Below the pieces are notes generated by a model. The model made no database searches. It saw only the letters and a list, made by a program, of their open reading frames with translations, and was not told the origin of the DNA. This document shows, in pieces, positions 34,250-47,399 of a stretch of 64,000 nucleotides of DNA. This DNA is from Quercus robur. Its lineage: Eukaryota; Streptophyta; Magnoliopsida; Fagales; Fagaceae. The stretch covers positions 9,667,282-9,731,281 of the forward strand of contig NC_065535.1 in assembly GCF_932294415.1 (NCBI RefSeq), read 5' to 3'. The position numbers and the translations under genes are program-made. The first letter of the stretch is position 1; every line of letters starts with the position of its first letter.

Positions 34250-37200
34250 TTATCTGAAGGAAAACTGAATCTCTTCCAGAGCTCTCCCTTTAGTTTCAGG
34301 GACCCAAAGTGTAACAAATACCACAGTAAAGGCACACAATACCATATAAATGGTGAAGGTTCCTGTCAATAGCAGAGGCAGCCTGAATTAGTTAAAGACC
34401 AATGAAACCAATAGTAAAAAAGAAGCAACATGATTAAAGTGAAGAGAATTAAAATAAACAATTCTGTCTGTAGGTCAATGTACATAATTGACTAAAGATC
34501 AAAAGTCATCTCCTGCATTTTTTTTCCCTAGAGTAACTGGCATGGTGTCAAGCACATGTAGTTGGAGGGAAAGGGAGAAAGGTGCAAACCTGCACTGCTC
34601 CAGTCCAAGAGTAAGTTTGCAGTCATGGTCACCACCCAGGCAATGAACCAGTTGGCAAGCGTTGCAATACTTCCGGCAAGGCCCTTAATATTGATTGGAA
34701 GAATCTGCATCACCAAATTCATGCAATACGTGAGCTGTAACATTAACTGCAGCAAGTTACACAGATAAAAATGTTCTTTTGACTACATAGAGGTCATATG
34801 GTAATGAGTCGATGCTCCAATCCAAAGTGAACATAGTGATGAACAACTATTTTTGAGTTGCTTCCAGTGGAATCTACACAATAACTTTTGAACTTACAAA
34901 ACGTTATTTTACAGCTAAAATTAAGATTTGCAATGTAGAAGGTTTGACATTCAAGCAGATTCTTATGCTTCTCCCTTTCTATAGAGATTAAGTGGAAATA
35001 ATAGAGGGTAAAGTTTCACTAATGAAGAGATGGTGGTGTTCAAAATAAAGAGGGACATTGTCAAAAGCATCTCATTTCAGCCTTTCTGACAAAAGCAAGA
35101 AATCCAATGAGAAAATGTAATGTAATGGTGGTACCTCTGACATTATAATCCATGGAATGGCTCCAATTCCTAGTGAAAAGGTCGCTACCATTGCCTGAAA
35201 GAAATAATAGGTTAGACTGATAAAGGAAATTATAGCATTAATTTTAATATATAATGAGTTGGAATATACTAATATAGGCATACCACAACTCCAACCACTG
35301 AAACAATGCCCAATACGTTATAAAAAGTAGAATCCTCCGATGCAAAATCCTGGGATCATAATCATACAGTTTAAGTTGTAGAGAACATGGAAGAATAACA
35401 AACTTTTTTGCATGCATATCACAATCCTTCTGTCCACAAAATCCACTAAATTATTACCTTTAGATAGAATGATGCTGCAACAATTAGGAGGCTAACGGTC
35501 ATTCCAGAGGAAGAAATCTGAAACAAAAAATTAAAAAATTCTTCATTTCTCCTCCAGGTAGATCATTACCTGGTGAATAAACATTGAGGAAAATGTTCCA
35601 ACTCACAATAAGAAGAAGCCGGCGCCCTGATCTGTCCACGAACCATAGAGTCACTCCAGTGGCAAGGACCTGGATGGCATACAAATTTATGTGTGATTAT
35701 GACTTGAGAACATTGGACAACAAGGAAAAGAAATCGAGTATTTTATTTACATATACTGCATTTTATCTTTGAGCTGTACCTGAACAGCACCAAGTCCACA
35801 CGTAGCCGCATTGCTTGATGTAACCCCTGTAGACAATTATGGCATCTAATAAGACACTTGAGCATTAAGCTTGATTTTCCAGTTCACTAGTTTGTATACA
35901 AGAATTGTGTGAAATTGGACAAGAAACCTTATTCAGGTAAAACCAACATGGGGACATTGACAAGCTTTGAGCTATTTCAGGATGTAAAAGTAAGGTTGTT
36001 CAATAATAGATTATAAAACAATATAAGGATACTGAAAAGTGAACCATTTATTGCAAAAAGAATTTAAAATGAAAAACGTTGCTTGATACAACTAGTAGTT
36101 TCTTGAGGTTCTGTGTTAAACTTCTGAGTATGCAATCTTACACTCTCAATTTTAAGACTACTGTGTTTATGGTACACTACCTCTATGAAACGCTTCAATG
36201 TAAGATGACTGAGTTCATGCTTACCAGCAGTTTCAAAGATGGTACTGGAATAGAATAGGACACCATTGATTCCACTAAGCTGTTGCAGAACAAGTAATCC
36301 AATTCCAATCTGCAGGAAATAAATTAGCCAAAATCAACTAGGTAGAAGCCACAACAAAGATTCACAAAATTAAACATGTTAGAAAAAGAATTAATACCGT
36401 CAGAGGAAACCAATATCTTCTTTGTTTGAGTTCCGCAAACCGGATAGTTGACCTTTTGCTTGTTGATGCTACAGATCTCTGCAAAATGCTTATTTGACCA
36501 TCATTTAAATAGGTAATTTCCCAGATATGTGGAATAAATAATTATGTACTTCAAGAGTTCTAGCCTGAAATTGTGAATGTCAAAGGGTTGACTTCTTTTA
36601 ATGACAGGGAATAAAGTAAAATTATAAAACCAGTTTAATTTGCAGACTAGTGGCATTTACCTTGATTTCATTTACTTCAATGGAAATATCAGTATCAAAC
36701 CCCCGGAGAACTTGCAAAGAAGCTTCAAATTCTTCTGTCATACCCATTTTTGCCTGGATTGAGGAAGGAAAACACAAATCAAGAAACTATAATAAGCTAT
36801 CCACCTAATTAAGAAAGCCAATTTTAAAAATCTTACCAGCCATCTAGGAGATTCAGGAATGAAAAACAGACCAGGTATTAATATTGTACATGGCAGCATA
36901 CCTGCAACAGAAGAGGTCATAACTTTCTATCATTCCCAAGATGCTTTTCAAATATATGAAGCCTTTTGTTCAATTATATCTAGCTCACATTTTCCTTACT
37001 CCTTTAGAACATGTAGGAGAATTAACTTCTTACTTATAAATTGATGACAAGGAGTTAACGAGTGCGAAGTTGTTCATAGACCACAAAAGAATTCACTGAA
37101 GTAACCACAAATCCAATGAGCACCCCAAACCCAAAGTCTCAAGTATTCAGTGAATAAGCCTCAAAAATTTAAAATTTTGGGGTTATTGTAGATTGATTGA

Positions 37201-39167
37201 GTCTCTTTTGTTGTTGATATAGCCTTCTTATGCAGGGCTTTAGCCCTTTTCTTTTCAAATACCAAAAAATAAATGAATATTATTCACATGATATGATTTT
37301 ACTAAAAAGGAAACTGGATTATCACACTACATGAAAAGATAAACCCTAAAGCTTATGAACACCCCTTCATGAAGATAAACCTTATCAAAATCAAACAGTA
37401 CAGACCAACTAGACATTGAGCCTTACTAAGTTAGAAATACATTTAAATTTAACTTCTCAACAAAATTTGAGCTAAACAAGTTTCACCACTCCCATTGTAT
37501 TACACAAAAAACCTCTGTCAAGAACCCCATCACCACAATTTTTTTTTTTACCCTTCATAAAATTTAGGAAAATTAAGCTTATTAATAAAGACAATTGAAT
37601 TTTGTAGGCCTGAAACTTTATGACTATAATTAATGAAAGCAAGCTTTCTGCCTGGTAAGCATCTCTGCTCATCAGTGATTTGGTAGACAAATAAGGTATA
37701 GAAGAAACTTTATTTTTAATCAATATCATCTCTTACAAAGAAGATGAGGTTTCATCTGTATGAGAAAAAATATAAAGAAAATGAGAGTACATATATGACC
37801 ACCAGATTGAATCTTTCAGAGGATTACCTAAAACTGCCAGTATTCTCCATTCAACAAAAAGTCCCAGCACATAAGCCAGCATTATTCCAATGGTGACTGA
37901 AAGCTAGGAAAACACAAATAAGAAAAATAACTGAATTGGCCAGTGATTGGTCTCATATAGTGTTATTGACACCATCTCATGCTAAGATAAACCACCAAAC
38001 ATAGCTAACCTGGTTCACTGAACCCAAACCACCTCTCATGTTCTGAGGTGCTATCTCAGATATGTACACAGGAACCTACAGATAATCAACAAAATTAAAC
38101 CTCCCAAGATATCATCTTTTGCACAGAATACCAAACTAGAAGATCAAAATTGCAACATTACCGTATAAGATATTATTCCCACACCAAACCCTTCCAACAG
38201 TCTTCCCATGTAGAGAAATGAATAATCCTACACACATCAGTTAATTTTTTTATATAAGACGATATGCTTTGGCCCCCACTTTCCAAAATCCATAAGCCTA
38301 GTTGAATTAAATCTAAAAATGGAACAATCACTATATCTTACTCTGGCAAAGGATATGGCAAGCCATCCAATAATATTTGGTATGGCAGCAATCATTAAGG
38401 ACTGCAATTCATCACAAGAAAGTTAATACTCAGTAATCAATCATAACCAAAACAATCAAAAACAAAATAAAACCAATGTGTAGTAACAATAAGAAAAGCA
38501 ATGAATGAACCAAATCCTACCCCTTTTCGACCAACATATTCGGAAATCTGACCGCTTGCTATTGCCCCAACCATTGCACCCACATTGGATAAAGAGCCAA
38601 ATAAAGAAAACTGGCCCATGAATATTGTTAGACACTTGTATAAGACAAAATCCAAATCACCAAAAAAAAAAAAAAAAAACAGCAGATATAGATTCACACC
38701 TCTGAAACCGAAAGCCCAAGATCCAAAGTGATTGCGGATTGAGTAGGTGATGAATACCCAGACTGCAAAAAGTACATGAAAACAAAAATAGAAACTAAGT
38801 AGGTGATGAATACCCAGACTGCAAAAAGTACATGAAAACAAAAATAGAAACTAAGTTCTCTGTTTAGTTGCTAAGAAAATAAGTTTGAAGCTTTGTTGCT
38901 GTTACATATGTGACACCCAGAATAGCAAAAAGCTTAATTTGTTGCTTAAGGATCAAGAAGAAGAAGATTGCTTACAGTGAAACCAAACTGGATTGGTCCT
39001 AAAGCGACAATCAAAACACAAGCTACGACAGAGATAGAGCTGTCACGAATGACCTGAGACGAGCCCATCATACTGGACTGCCTTGACCCCATACGATACC
39101 AACTCCCAGTGTGCAAGAATGGCTTCCTGAGATCCCTCCCTTCTTCGTTCTCATCCCTGAAACTCAT
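34250..39167 (-). CDS. ERD6-like sugar transporter (ERDL6 type)
   Basis: This major-facilitator monosaccharide carrier resembles, from memory, Arabidopsis ERD6-LIKE 6, a vacuolar-membrane glucose exporter. Eighteen exons in minus-strand order: 39167-38976, 38762-38700, 38610-38521, 38401-38342, 38227-38162, 38075-38010, 37903-37828, 36901-36837, 36753-36661, 36478-36398, 36309-36225, 35826-35780, 35669-35607, 35517-35458, 35349-35284, 35194-35135, 34704-34590 and 34362-34250. Every junction is GT-AG and in frame, giving 486 aa, the family length. Motifs: [18 protein letters not shown] with a [12 protein letters not shown] cytosolic N-terminus, GRKG at 112-115, PESPRWL at 220-226, QQLSGING from 293 and PETKGR at 471-476, with twelve predicted membrane spans. 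No lesion is visible. A 56-bp tandem duplication (38,742-38,853) copies the exon 2 acceptor. Confidence 0.95.
38742..38853. repeat. 56-bp tandem duplication spanning exon 2 acceptor
   Basis: Two identical 56-bp copies (38,742-38,797 and 38,798-38,853) run from inside exon 2 across its 3' splice site into intron 1 of the sugar transporter. On the minus strand the upstream copy offers a second acceptor 'tttttgcag' with exon start at 38,818. That form would read SGYSSPT and then TAG. The perfect identity implies a recent event. Confidence 0.93.
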
Positions 39168-39169
39168 TT

Positions 39170-40201
39170 CTCTCTCTCTCTCAGACCAAGCCTATGACAC
39201 TGATAGTGAGAGAGAAATGGAGGGATTGAATTTATTTGGCCACGAATAAGAGAATTGAGGGACTATTGAGTGTTGAGACAGTGTTTTATAAAAAAATTTG
39301 AGAGAGAGAAAATAAAAATGCATACTAATTGGTACAAGTAAATGAAAAGGTTAGAATCACAATAAACAAATTTTGTCGCAACTTGTTACTTAACGAAGAT
39401 TAACCATTACTCACAGCTCGTCCAACGTAAATAATTGTGATCCTGGCCTATGTTGTAGTGTAGTGTAGTGTAGTGGTGTCCCATTATCTGTTTATTTTTG
39501 TCTGTGCGCTGGCTGATGGGCTGTAATGTAATAACGCCACCACGACCACACGGGACCAGAGACCAAACTGTTAGTTGAAACTTTGGAAATCCAAACTGGC
39601 CGTTTCGCTCCGTCTCATGGAAAAACCGTGAGACCAATTTGGCAACCTGCTCTTCCACGTTTCTAAGCTACAATTAGTTTAGCAAAAAATCTAGGGAGTA
39701 GGGGCACACAGTCACAACCTACGTCCACTCACTTTACTGCGACTCCTGCATGTGGTCATTGGATTATTATAAGAACTACAACAAATTTTATATTATATTT
39801 ATTTTCATAATTATTCGATGTAATTAATTGTGAGCAATAGATTATAAAAATGACAGATAGTTAATCATAATAAAAAATGAGTGTGAAATTAGTCGTGGTT
39901 CTAGAATAATTAGATTGACAGATTCACAAGCTGTAACAAAGTGTATAATAATAAAATATATATTATTCAAAATCTTTGCAGCTCAATAAGTTAGTATCTT
40001 TTAATGTTTTAATGTCCCAACGAAGACGTATGGAATCCAAATTCTCTTATCTTTATTTTTTAAAAATAATAATTATAAAAAAATAATTAAAAAAAATCTT
40101 TTGCAACTCGATATACGTCATTGCATTTATCTAATAATAATATTATTAATTTTTAAAGATAATTAAATTTGATATTATATCTAAATTTGACTTATATATA
40201 T
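39170..40201. other. Promoter side of the sugar transporter; no gene
   Basis: A GA repeat (CTCTCT on the plus strand at 39,171-39,181) lies directly upstream of the start codon in the presumed 5' UTR. The rest is AT-rich and has no recognisable gene. Confidence 0.5.
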
Positions 40202-40907
40202 TGTGGGGTCCAATAATTTGTGACCCTGGTCCATTTTTGCATTGAGGCCCAAGGCTCGAGCCGAGGAAGGGTATAGCCGAGGATGTGTAATAAAAGTCCA
40301 AATAGTCTTGAGATATAGCCGAGGATGATTCTGTCCTCGGCATATCCGAGGTCTCCCTGGAAGAAAGGGCAAAAACGGTATAGGAACAGTTTGGAAAAAA
40401 ATCTAAAATATCTATATCAATAGAGAAGGAGACACTGGATAGTATGACGACCAAGGACAAAGGGAAAGCTGTCATTACTGCCATTCAATACTCTGTACTT
40501 GACAGAGCCATGCTCTTCAGCTTTTACAACCACCCCCAACCACTCTAGGTATGGGCTGACAGGACAAGTTTTAAGTCCTAGGAAATTGAGCTTACACGTG
40601 GACGCTGGTAAGAGGATAAATGCCCGTATAAAAGGATAAGAGAGGCAGTGTGAGAGAGGGGGGTGGGGGGGGGGGGGGGAACAACCTGTCCTCCCAGCCA
40701 TGGTGTCCTAGAAGCAAGGAGATTAGGAAGAGCATAGAGCTCCCCAGCCTCCTCGGACGAGTTTCATTGACCGAAGCCAACCCGAACTACCGTCCGGTGA
40801 CTAAAACCTAGCCTTTCAAACCCACGCTTTATAAATGATATTGTTTGGGCCCTCTTTACGTACGAGCCCAATATTATCTTGGGGTCGTTACGAATCGAGT
40901 CCTTACA
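40202..40907 (+). mobile_element. Solo LTR (706 bp)
   Basis: It begins TGTGGGGTCC and ends GTCCTTACA (TG...CA) with TATAT duplicated at 40,197-40,201 and 40,908-40,912, although the right flank is a TA repeat, which weakens that evidence. A TATAAAAG promoter box at 40,627-40,634 sets the plus orientation. CCGAGGA motifs recur. No internal region is seen. It shares its end and promoter context with the element at 51,000, so both belong to one family. The superfamily is not determined. Confidence 0.8.
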
Positions 40908-43900
40908 TATATATATATATATATATATTTTTTTTTTTTTTGGGTAGCATTACTATTATAGATTCAAAGTGGGAAAAAGAAAAGGAAAAAAAAAGAAAGA
41001 AAAAAACGATAATCCTATTTACAGATAGTGTAGGGTAAATATAATGGTTATTATCAATTTCTAACAACTTTAACATTTTGAAATAATTAGTAATTTATTA
41101 TGATAAATATTAGAAAATTTTAAAATTGAATTATATTATTGGTGATTTGTTATTAGTAGTAAGATTATACACCGTGACTGTAGCTTCTTAAAAAAAAAAA
41201 AAAAAAAAAAATTGATGCGTGGTAGGTATATATTGATTATTGACCAAATCATGCATATGACTGAACCCGAATCTTCAGTACTTACAAATATACACACTAA
41301 TGTGCCTCTCCCAAATCATGGTTTAGATATTTGTCCAGTTGTACGTATATCATTGCTCTTCTTTGTAAAATGGAAAAGCCTAGAGACACAAAAACTCTCA
41401 CTGAAATTCACATTCTCTCACCCCCCCCAAGTGAGGTGAAAGTGTGAAACTGTTATTTTCAGTGTATTTTTTCGATGCCTATAGCAAGACTCAGAAAATA
41501 GTACAATAAAACTGTGCTTCTCCCTCGTGTTTTTCAGGAAGGGGGGTTTTGATATTGATGGGGATATGTTGAACAGGTCCAAAATTTCCTAAAGCAATGT
41601 GTCTTTAAGTGCAAGCATAAATCGTACAATGCTACTGAAATAGGACTCCGGTGATAAGAGAATGAATTTATTTATTTATTTATTTTTTAAGTTTTGATTG
41701 AAATATCTTTCAATTATGTTGTTTTGATTGGAAACTAGTCTTATAAAAGTTGGTAGGCCATAGGTGGTGGTTACACTTGTAAGGAATTTAAGGACCATTC
41801 AATGATGAAAATAGAGGATCCCCAAAGGGTTATTATTATATTCCTTATTTCTCACATGTGATTAACCTTTGGATTGATCACTATTGAATTATTGAATAAC
41901 TTGCTGTGGGATTATTGGATTGGATTAAACCCGTTCACCATTTATGACACACAGTAATTATAGGATTATTCATTATTGAATAGGATTATAAATTACTGTA
42001 TTGTATATTTTTCTTTCTATTTGTGAATTTTATGTGAGTCACTTACTTATTTTATTTATTTTTTGCATATTTTTCTTATTATTTGTTGGTCTTACATGAG
42101 TCACCTTCTTATTTTATTTAACTTTTTACTACTTTTTATTTGTAGTATTTTCAAAAAAAAAAAAAAAAAAAGATAAACTGTTTTCAAATGGATAATAAAT
42201 TTATTATAGCATGAATTAGGAAAGTTTGGAACATCTTAACAAGTATTTAAATTGTGTGTGTAAATTGGTGAGTGTCTTTAGACTTTTTGAAATATTTTAG
42301 ACTTTTAGTGTTGGTCTAAACCATCTTATAACGTAAAACTAAGGGTTCTTCATCGTATTTCTATGGATTAATGGATCACCAATGAGTCATTGCTTACTTT
42401 TGAGTCCACGTGTGAGTTCATGTCCACTTCTACATGATCCATGGCTGCCTAATCTTGATAACATTGATTACTACTTTAATTTATCACTACTTGCTTTATT
42501 TGTTTTTCTCCTATTAGAGCTTTGTAGTAATTACTACTGTATTTTATAAGAACTTTTATTGATAATCGTATTTTATAAGAACTTTGAAGTACTAAACACA
42601 AGTACTTAATTAATTTTAACACACGTTCATTCAATGGAACAACGTGCTTTCCTTTTGCCAAAAAAAAAAAAAAAAAAAAAGCACGTGATTTTGCACGTCG
42701 TAATTTATGCACTATATAAACCTCAGTTAGATAGTCACATCCATCATTCTTATTTTACAATCAATTAACACCCACCAATAGGCTTCTCAAAAAAAAAAAA
42801 AACAACCACCAATAGAAAATTATGATAATGAAAATAAAAAAAAATGTCGAAAAGATTAACCAAACATTCCAAGCTCCTATTAAAATAGAAAAATACATGT
42901 ACCGTTGTAGGTAATTGAAGAGATGGTATATGAATCAGAGAGAAACTCTACCTAACGGTCCTCATAATCTTTTACTTTTAGTAACTAGTATTTGTTTTAA
43001 CCATACATAATTAAATCTTAAATGTGCAAAATTTTGGTGGGTTAAACGAGAGCTCGCAAGTCGCATCACAACAAGTTCACAACCTCCCAGGCAAAAAGAT
43101 TCTTAAAAATGCCCATTTTAGAATTTAAATTTTAACCACAAAGAAAATGAAAAAAAAAAAAAAAAAAAGTCACGTGGGGAAATGCTCTAAATAAATGCAG
43201 AAAATTACAGTTCACCTGTAAGTTAAAGCTGAGCAAGGGCAATGGTGCACGTGCATACCAAACATGGCACCGCTAAAAGTCAGCCGAACTCTCTCTTCGA
43301 ACTAATTTGGAAAAAAAACTTTTTAAAATTTGAGAATTTGACAGTTGGGTGTATGTTCTTAAAAAAATCAATAATTATGTCTTCAAACTGTCATGTATCA
43401 TTTGTGTGGTAGTAGTCATTTTACAAATTTTACAAATATTTACTTGTGGGATGTGAGAGGAAAAAGATGAAGTTCAAGTTTTCAAAAGAGAGTTTTTATA
43501 CACATATACACTTAAATTAAACTAGAGTATAATTTCTATCTTATATTAAAAAAATAGTTATATTATCAACAAAATATTTACTTTTCAAGTTTTTGTGATC
43601 TAAAATTATGTATAAAAAAATAAATTTATTGATCGAATAAAAATAATATCGTGTTTGAACGAGATTTGACACATGTGTTAAGAATATTAAAAAAATGTAA
43701 TTAAATAGTTAAAATTTCAAAACTTACATATAATAAAAAGACATAAAAACTAAGAAGTTTGAAGGGTTTTATCATTTTCCTTAAAGAATTTATTTTTTCT
43801 TTGTCCATAGACCGAAAAATTTATGAAAAAAGAGAAAAAAAATTATTAGATATTTTCAAAAAACACATTAATAAGATTTACCATCAATATAAAAGGAGAG

Positions 43901-44005
43901 AGATCATGTTACTGTATTAATAGAAAACTCAATAATTACTGTCTTCAATGCGGGTGTGAGGAAGTTTCTCCACATCAATTTAGAAGTACACCCATTCAAA
44001 AGTAA

Positions 44006-44047
44006 ATCTCCCATTAAGGGGGAACCATCTCCCATTAAGGGGGAACC
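44006..44047. repeat. 21-bp tandem duplication
   Basis: The block atctcccattaagggggaac (plus one base) occurs twice in a row. Confidence 0.9.
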
Positions 44048-45138
44048 ACATACAATTAACAGAGAAGATTGTACTTGAAAGAAATGATTTTACTTGATCA
44101 TTTATGACATGTGTCAACAAGTAACAACCCAAAAAAATAGAGAAAATGAAAAGGAGAAAGAAAAAAAAAATGGGCTCAGTCTCTGCTTGCCCATAATGAT
44201 AAAAATAATAAAACAATGAGAATAACATTGGATCAGCATGTAGCATTTTCTTGATTTTTTTTTTTTTTCCTTTTTCGGGGGGATTAAAAGATAGAAGAAA
44301 ATTCCAGACTAGAAGGTGCCAATCTGACAGGCCTCGTTTAAATAGTTGGGCCATTTGGGCACAGAGGTTTTCAAAACAATAATGACAGTTTTAAGCCGGG
44401 TCTTGCTAAAATCTTCAAAGACTCAATTAGCCCAAGTAGAATTGCTATGGCTGGTTGCCCCACTTTCGAACAATTTTTTCTTCTTCTTTTAAACCTATAT
44501 TTTGACACTATTTTCATTTTGATCCTTGAGCTTTTGAACCAATTATCATTTTGATAATTGTCATTCTCTTAATGGTGGAAAAAACTTACGTGGTTATTGG
44601 ATTACGTAATTTGTATAAATAAATAAATAAAATCATGTGCATGCACAAAATATAAGTTCTTCAATTTAAATGAAAGAAAAATTTAATTTAAAAAATTAAT
44701 CTTCAATTTCATTTCTCTCACTTTTTGGCAACCAAACACACAAAAAAAAAAAAAAAAAAAAAAAATCTCCTTTGAATAATGCCAATCACACTTTTTATGG
44801 GAGAAACTCACTTATTTTCACTTTCTTGACAACCAAATAAGTCATTCTATAATCATTAGATGATTATCTCTCAGGTGAGTCTTATTAACATCCCTCTTTT
44901 ATGTTTTTATCATCCATACCATTTATTTTAATTTAAAGAAATAAAATAATGATATAAATAAAAATAGAAAGTATGCACGCACACACGAAAAAAAAGAATG
45001 CTAATGACTCTATCTACTCGTTTATTTTTAACACCTATTTCACATATCAACTTTTAACTTTTAATTAATTAATTTTATTTTAAGGGATGAAAAAAAATGG
45101 GACCAGTCAATGGCATAAGCCAAGGTTAATTTGGGGTT

Positions 45139-45161
45139 GGGGGGGGGGGGGGGGGGGGGGG
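45139..45161. repeat. G23 homopolymer
   Basis: Twenty-three G in a row following TTGGGGTT, with obvious G-quadruplex potential. Assembly length may be inexact. Confidence 0.9.
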
Positions 45162-45636
45162 TGCAATCTTATCCTAATCTTCTAAAACTATAACCCTTGA
45201 GCTCACTTAAACCCACACTAAAAGATAAACGTTAATTTTATATTTTGACAATAATATATATAGAGTTATATACTCATACGTGATAGTATATTCTAATCGT
45301 GTAGTCTCTAAATTATTTAATAAAATATTTTTAAGAATATTAATTGTGAGCAATATAATTTAAAAGACAGTTCACAATTTACAAGCTGATTGGATTAAAT
45401 AAACACTATTTTAACTTATGTAAATACGAAGTTGATGTAACTATTGTCATACATGAGAAAATAATATATATATGATATTACTCTTTGGTTTTTTTTTTTT
45501 TTTTTTTTTTTTTGCCTATATATTTTGTTTCCCCAGGGGAAAGAATTTTATTCCTCTACTATTTATTAGGAACTAGTTCTAGCACAATTTGACATACATA
45601 TGCTCCTTTCATTCTAGTTTAAGAAGAATAACACAC

Positions 45637-47302
45637 CTATGGATAATTCAACTGGTTATTTTGGCATTCCGGAGGAGGTTTGGACCCAACAGAACAATAG
45701 TCATAAACCAAGTATTTTTGTCTCACGTTTTCATAAGCACGCTGTTGTTGAGAGTCTAAATTCCAATACTTCTCCCCATTCCATGAAAATGTGGGACAAT
45801 TACATTCAGAAGAAGCAATGGTGTTGTTTCGAGCTGAGCAACCATCAATGTCAAATCTTTGATAGTGGGCTTGGAAGGGTGCTTGACTCCAATTTGGCTC
45901 ACCAGCCCATGATCCACTCCATATGGTCGCCTCTATTTGCATTGCTTGTACCGGGTAACCCACTCCAATATTTGCATTATTCTTGAACACTCTTATGGGA
46001 GTACCATCCACGAACCACCTATATATAAACTTCAATGTTAGAAAAATAGAGATTAAATTAAATGAAAATATGGTGTAAAACCCAAATTTTATCCCTTCAA
46101 TCCCAATATATTACATTATCATATTACATATTAAAGAATAGATATAACCACACTCAATCAATTTTAATATCCATTTGAAAATCTAACTTAACTAGGAATT
46201 TATTGAGATACTATTATGTGTGGTAGGATGTATTAAGTTTTAAGTAAAAAGTTAATATGACAATCTTTTATTGAATAGTTTAAAACATGAGTTTTACATC
46301 CTATTCTTACCATATTCGAACTCTAGAAAATATTGTCATGAATAAACAAATAAAAGAAAAAAAAAATACTCTTACACTCATTTACATAAATTATTTTACA
46401 TCAATATTCACAATTAATACAAGAATATTTGCATGGTAAAAATATCCACCATGGACATAAAAAAGTTAAATACTAAAAAAATGAGTGTAAGGGTAAAATG
46501 AGGGGAGAGATGTTATTCATACACCACTTGATGTTGGTTCCAAAGTAACCGGTAATCATGAAAGTCTTCCGTTGGATCAAACCAAAGAGAGATTCTTTCC
46601 TCCCTATCACCTTGACCATTTGTAAACACATTTGTGTGCAACAAATACGGTTGTGTCTTATTAGTACCCAAAAACTCAAAATCGAGCTCGTCGTGGTTTT
46701 TTGTATGTGATCTTAGCTGCCATAAACCCACACCAGTATTAGCATCATATATTGCATGCATGCATACAAAATTTGAAAAACAATGGGATTAGCCAAGGGA
46801 GAGGGGTCCAAAAAATGAACTACTTACGTAGAAGGTTGTGATAATTCCAGTTGTATCTTTATTCGGGAGTTTCATTCTCATCCCAAAGAATCCAGAATTG
46901 TAAGTTTTTAAAGACCTAAAACCAGAACCTGTGTTGTGTATGCACACACATGAAAAAAAAAAAATTTTAAGGTAAGCATGGGATTATCTCCTTTGGACGT
47001 GAGCATCATACATGCTTGTAAAAGTCATAATGATGCAAATACCACAAACTCAAGTTAACATCACAGACACATATACAAGTGCATGCACAAATTAATTTGA
47101 CGAACAATTATAAAATTGAAGTTCAACCTGAAATTTGGTCAATTGAAATTTGACACTCTTTCTCTTGGTTAAGAAGCTGGATATGTTCTTGTCCGTACAA
47201 GATGACATAGTTTTGTGACCAAGGAACATCCTCGGCAGCACTAGCATCCCCAGCAGAAGCAACAAGCAAAATTGCAAAAAGACAAAGCACTAATGAATCC
47301 AT
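45637..47302 (-). CDS. Xyloglucan endotransglucosylase/hydrolase, copy 1
   Basis: This GH16 cell-wall enzyme cuts and rejoins xyloglucan chains during wall loosening. Four exons on the minus strand: 47302-47128, 46928-46828, 46716-46523 and 46018-45637, all GT-AG, total 283 aa, a normal XTH length. The signal peptide is about residues 1-22 ([18 protein letters not shown]...). The active site [10 protein letters not shown] is complete, with nucleophile E102 and acid/base E106 and the usual Ile replaced by Leu. N111 in NKT keeps the conserved N-glycosylation site next to it. The C-terminal XET domain has paired cysteines (IDGCSA, SSECNC, VYDYC, PPPEC) and the YLVYDYC motif. It is arranged head to tail with copy 2, about 1.8 kb away. 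The start matches the copy 2 start. No lesion is visible. Confidence 0.94.
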
Positions 47303-47385
47303 GAACGAAGTGCGAGTGTGTGTGTAATCAAGGGAAAGAAATCTAGGTTATGGTGTGGTTTGTGGTCTTTTACTATTGTGTTGTG

Positions 47386-47393
47386 TTTATATA
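47386..47393 (-). promoter_or_regulatory. TATA box of XTH copy 1
   Basis: TATATAAA on the minus strand, 84-91 bp upstream of the ATG. The same box and surroundings occur before copy 2 (50,476-50,483). Confidence 0.7.
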
Positions 47394-47399
47394 GAAAAC

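Larger units (their letters stand above)
40908..45636. other. Intergenic, no gene seen
   Basis: AT-rich DNA with long A/T runs, a (TA)n tract at 40,906-40,927, a 21-bp tandem duplication at 44,006-44,047 and a G23 run at 45,139-45,161. Several CACGTG cores occur between 42,400 and 43,260. Open frames here are low-complexity and have no family match. Confidence 0.55.

Noticed and set aside
38437-38841. 134-codon minus-strand frame reading through transporter exon 3
   Set aside because: It reads through introns and the duplicated acceptor. Only the exon 3 part (38,521-38,610) is coding.
42400-43260. Cluster of CACGTG cores as a possible regulatory region
   Set aside because: Four or so six-base matches in about 900 bases with no nearby gene start are not enough to call an enhancer.
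43980-44354. 124-codon minus-strand frame
   Set aside because: It is dominated by homopolymer Lys/Phe codons and a 21-bp tandem duplication. No family features are present.
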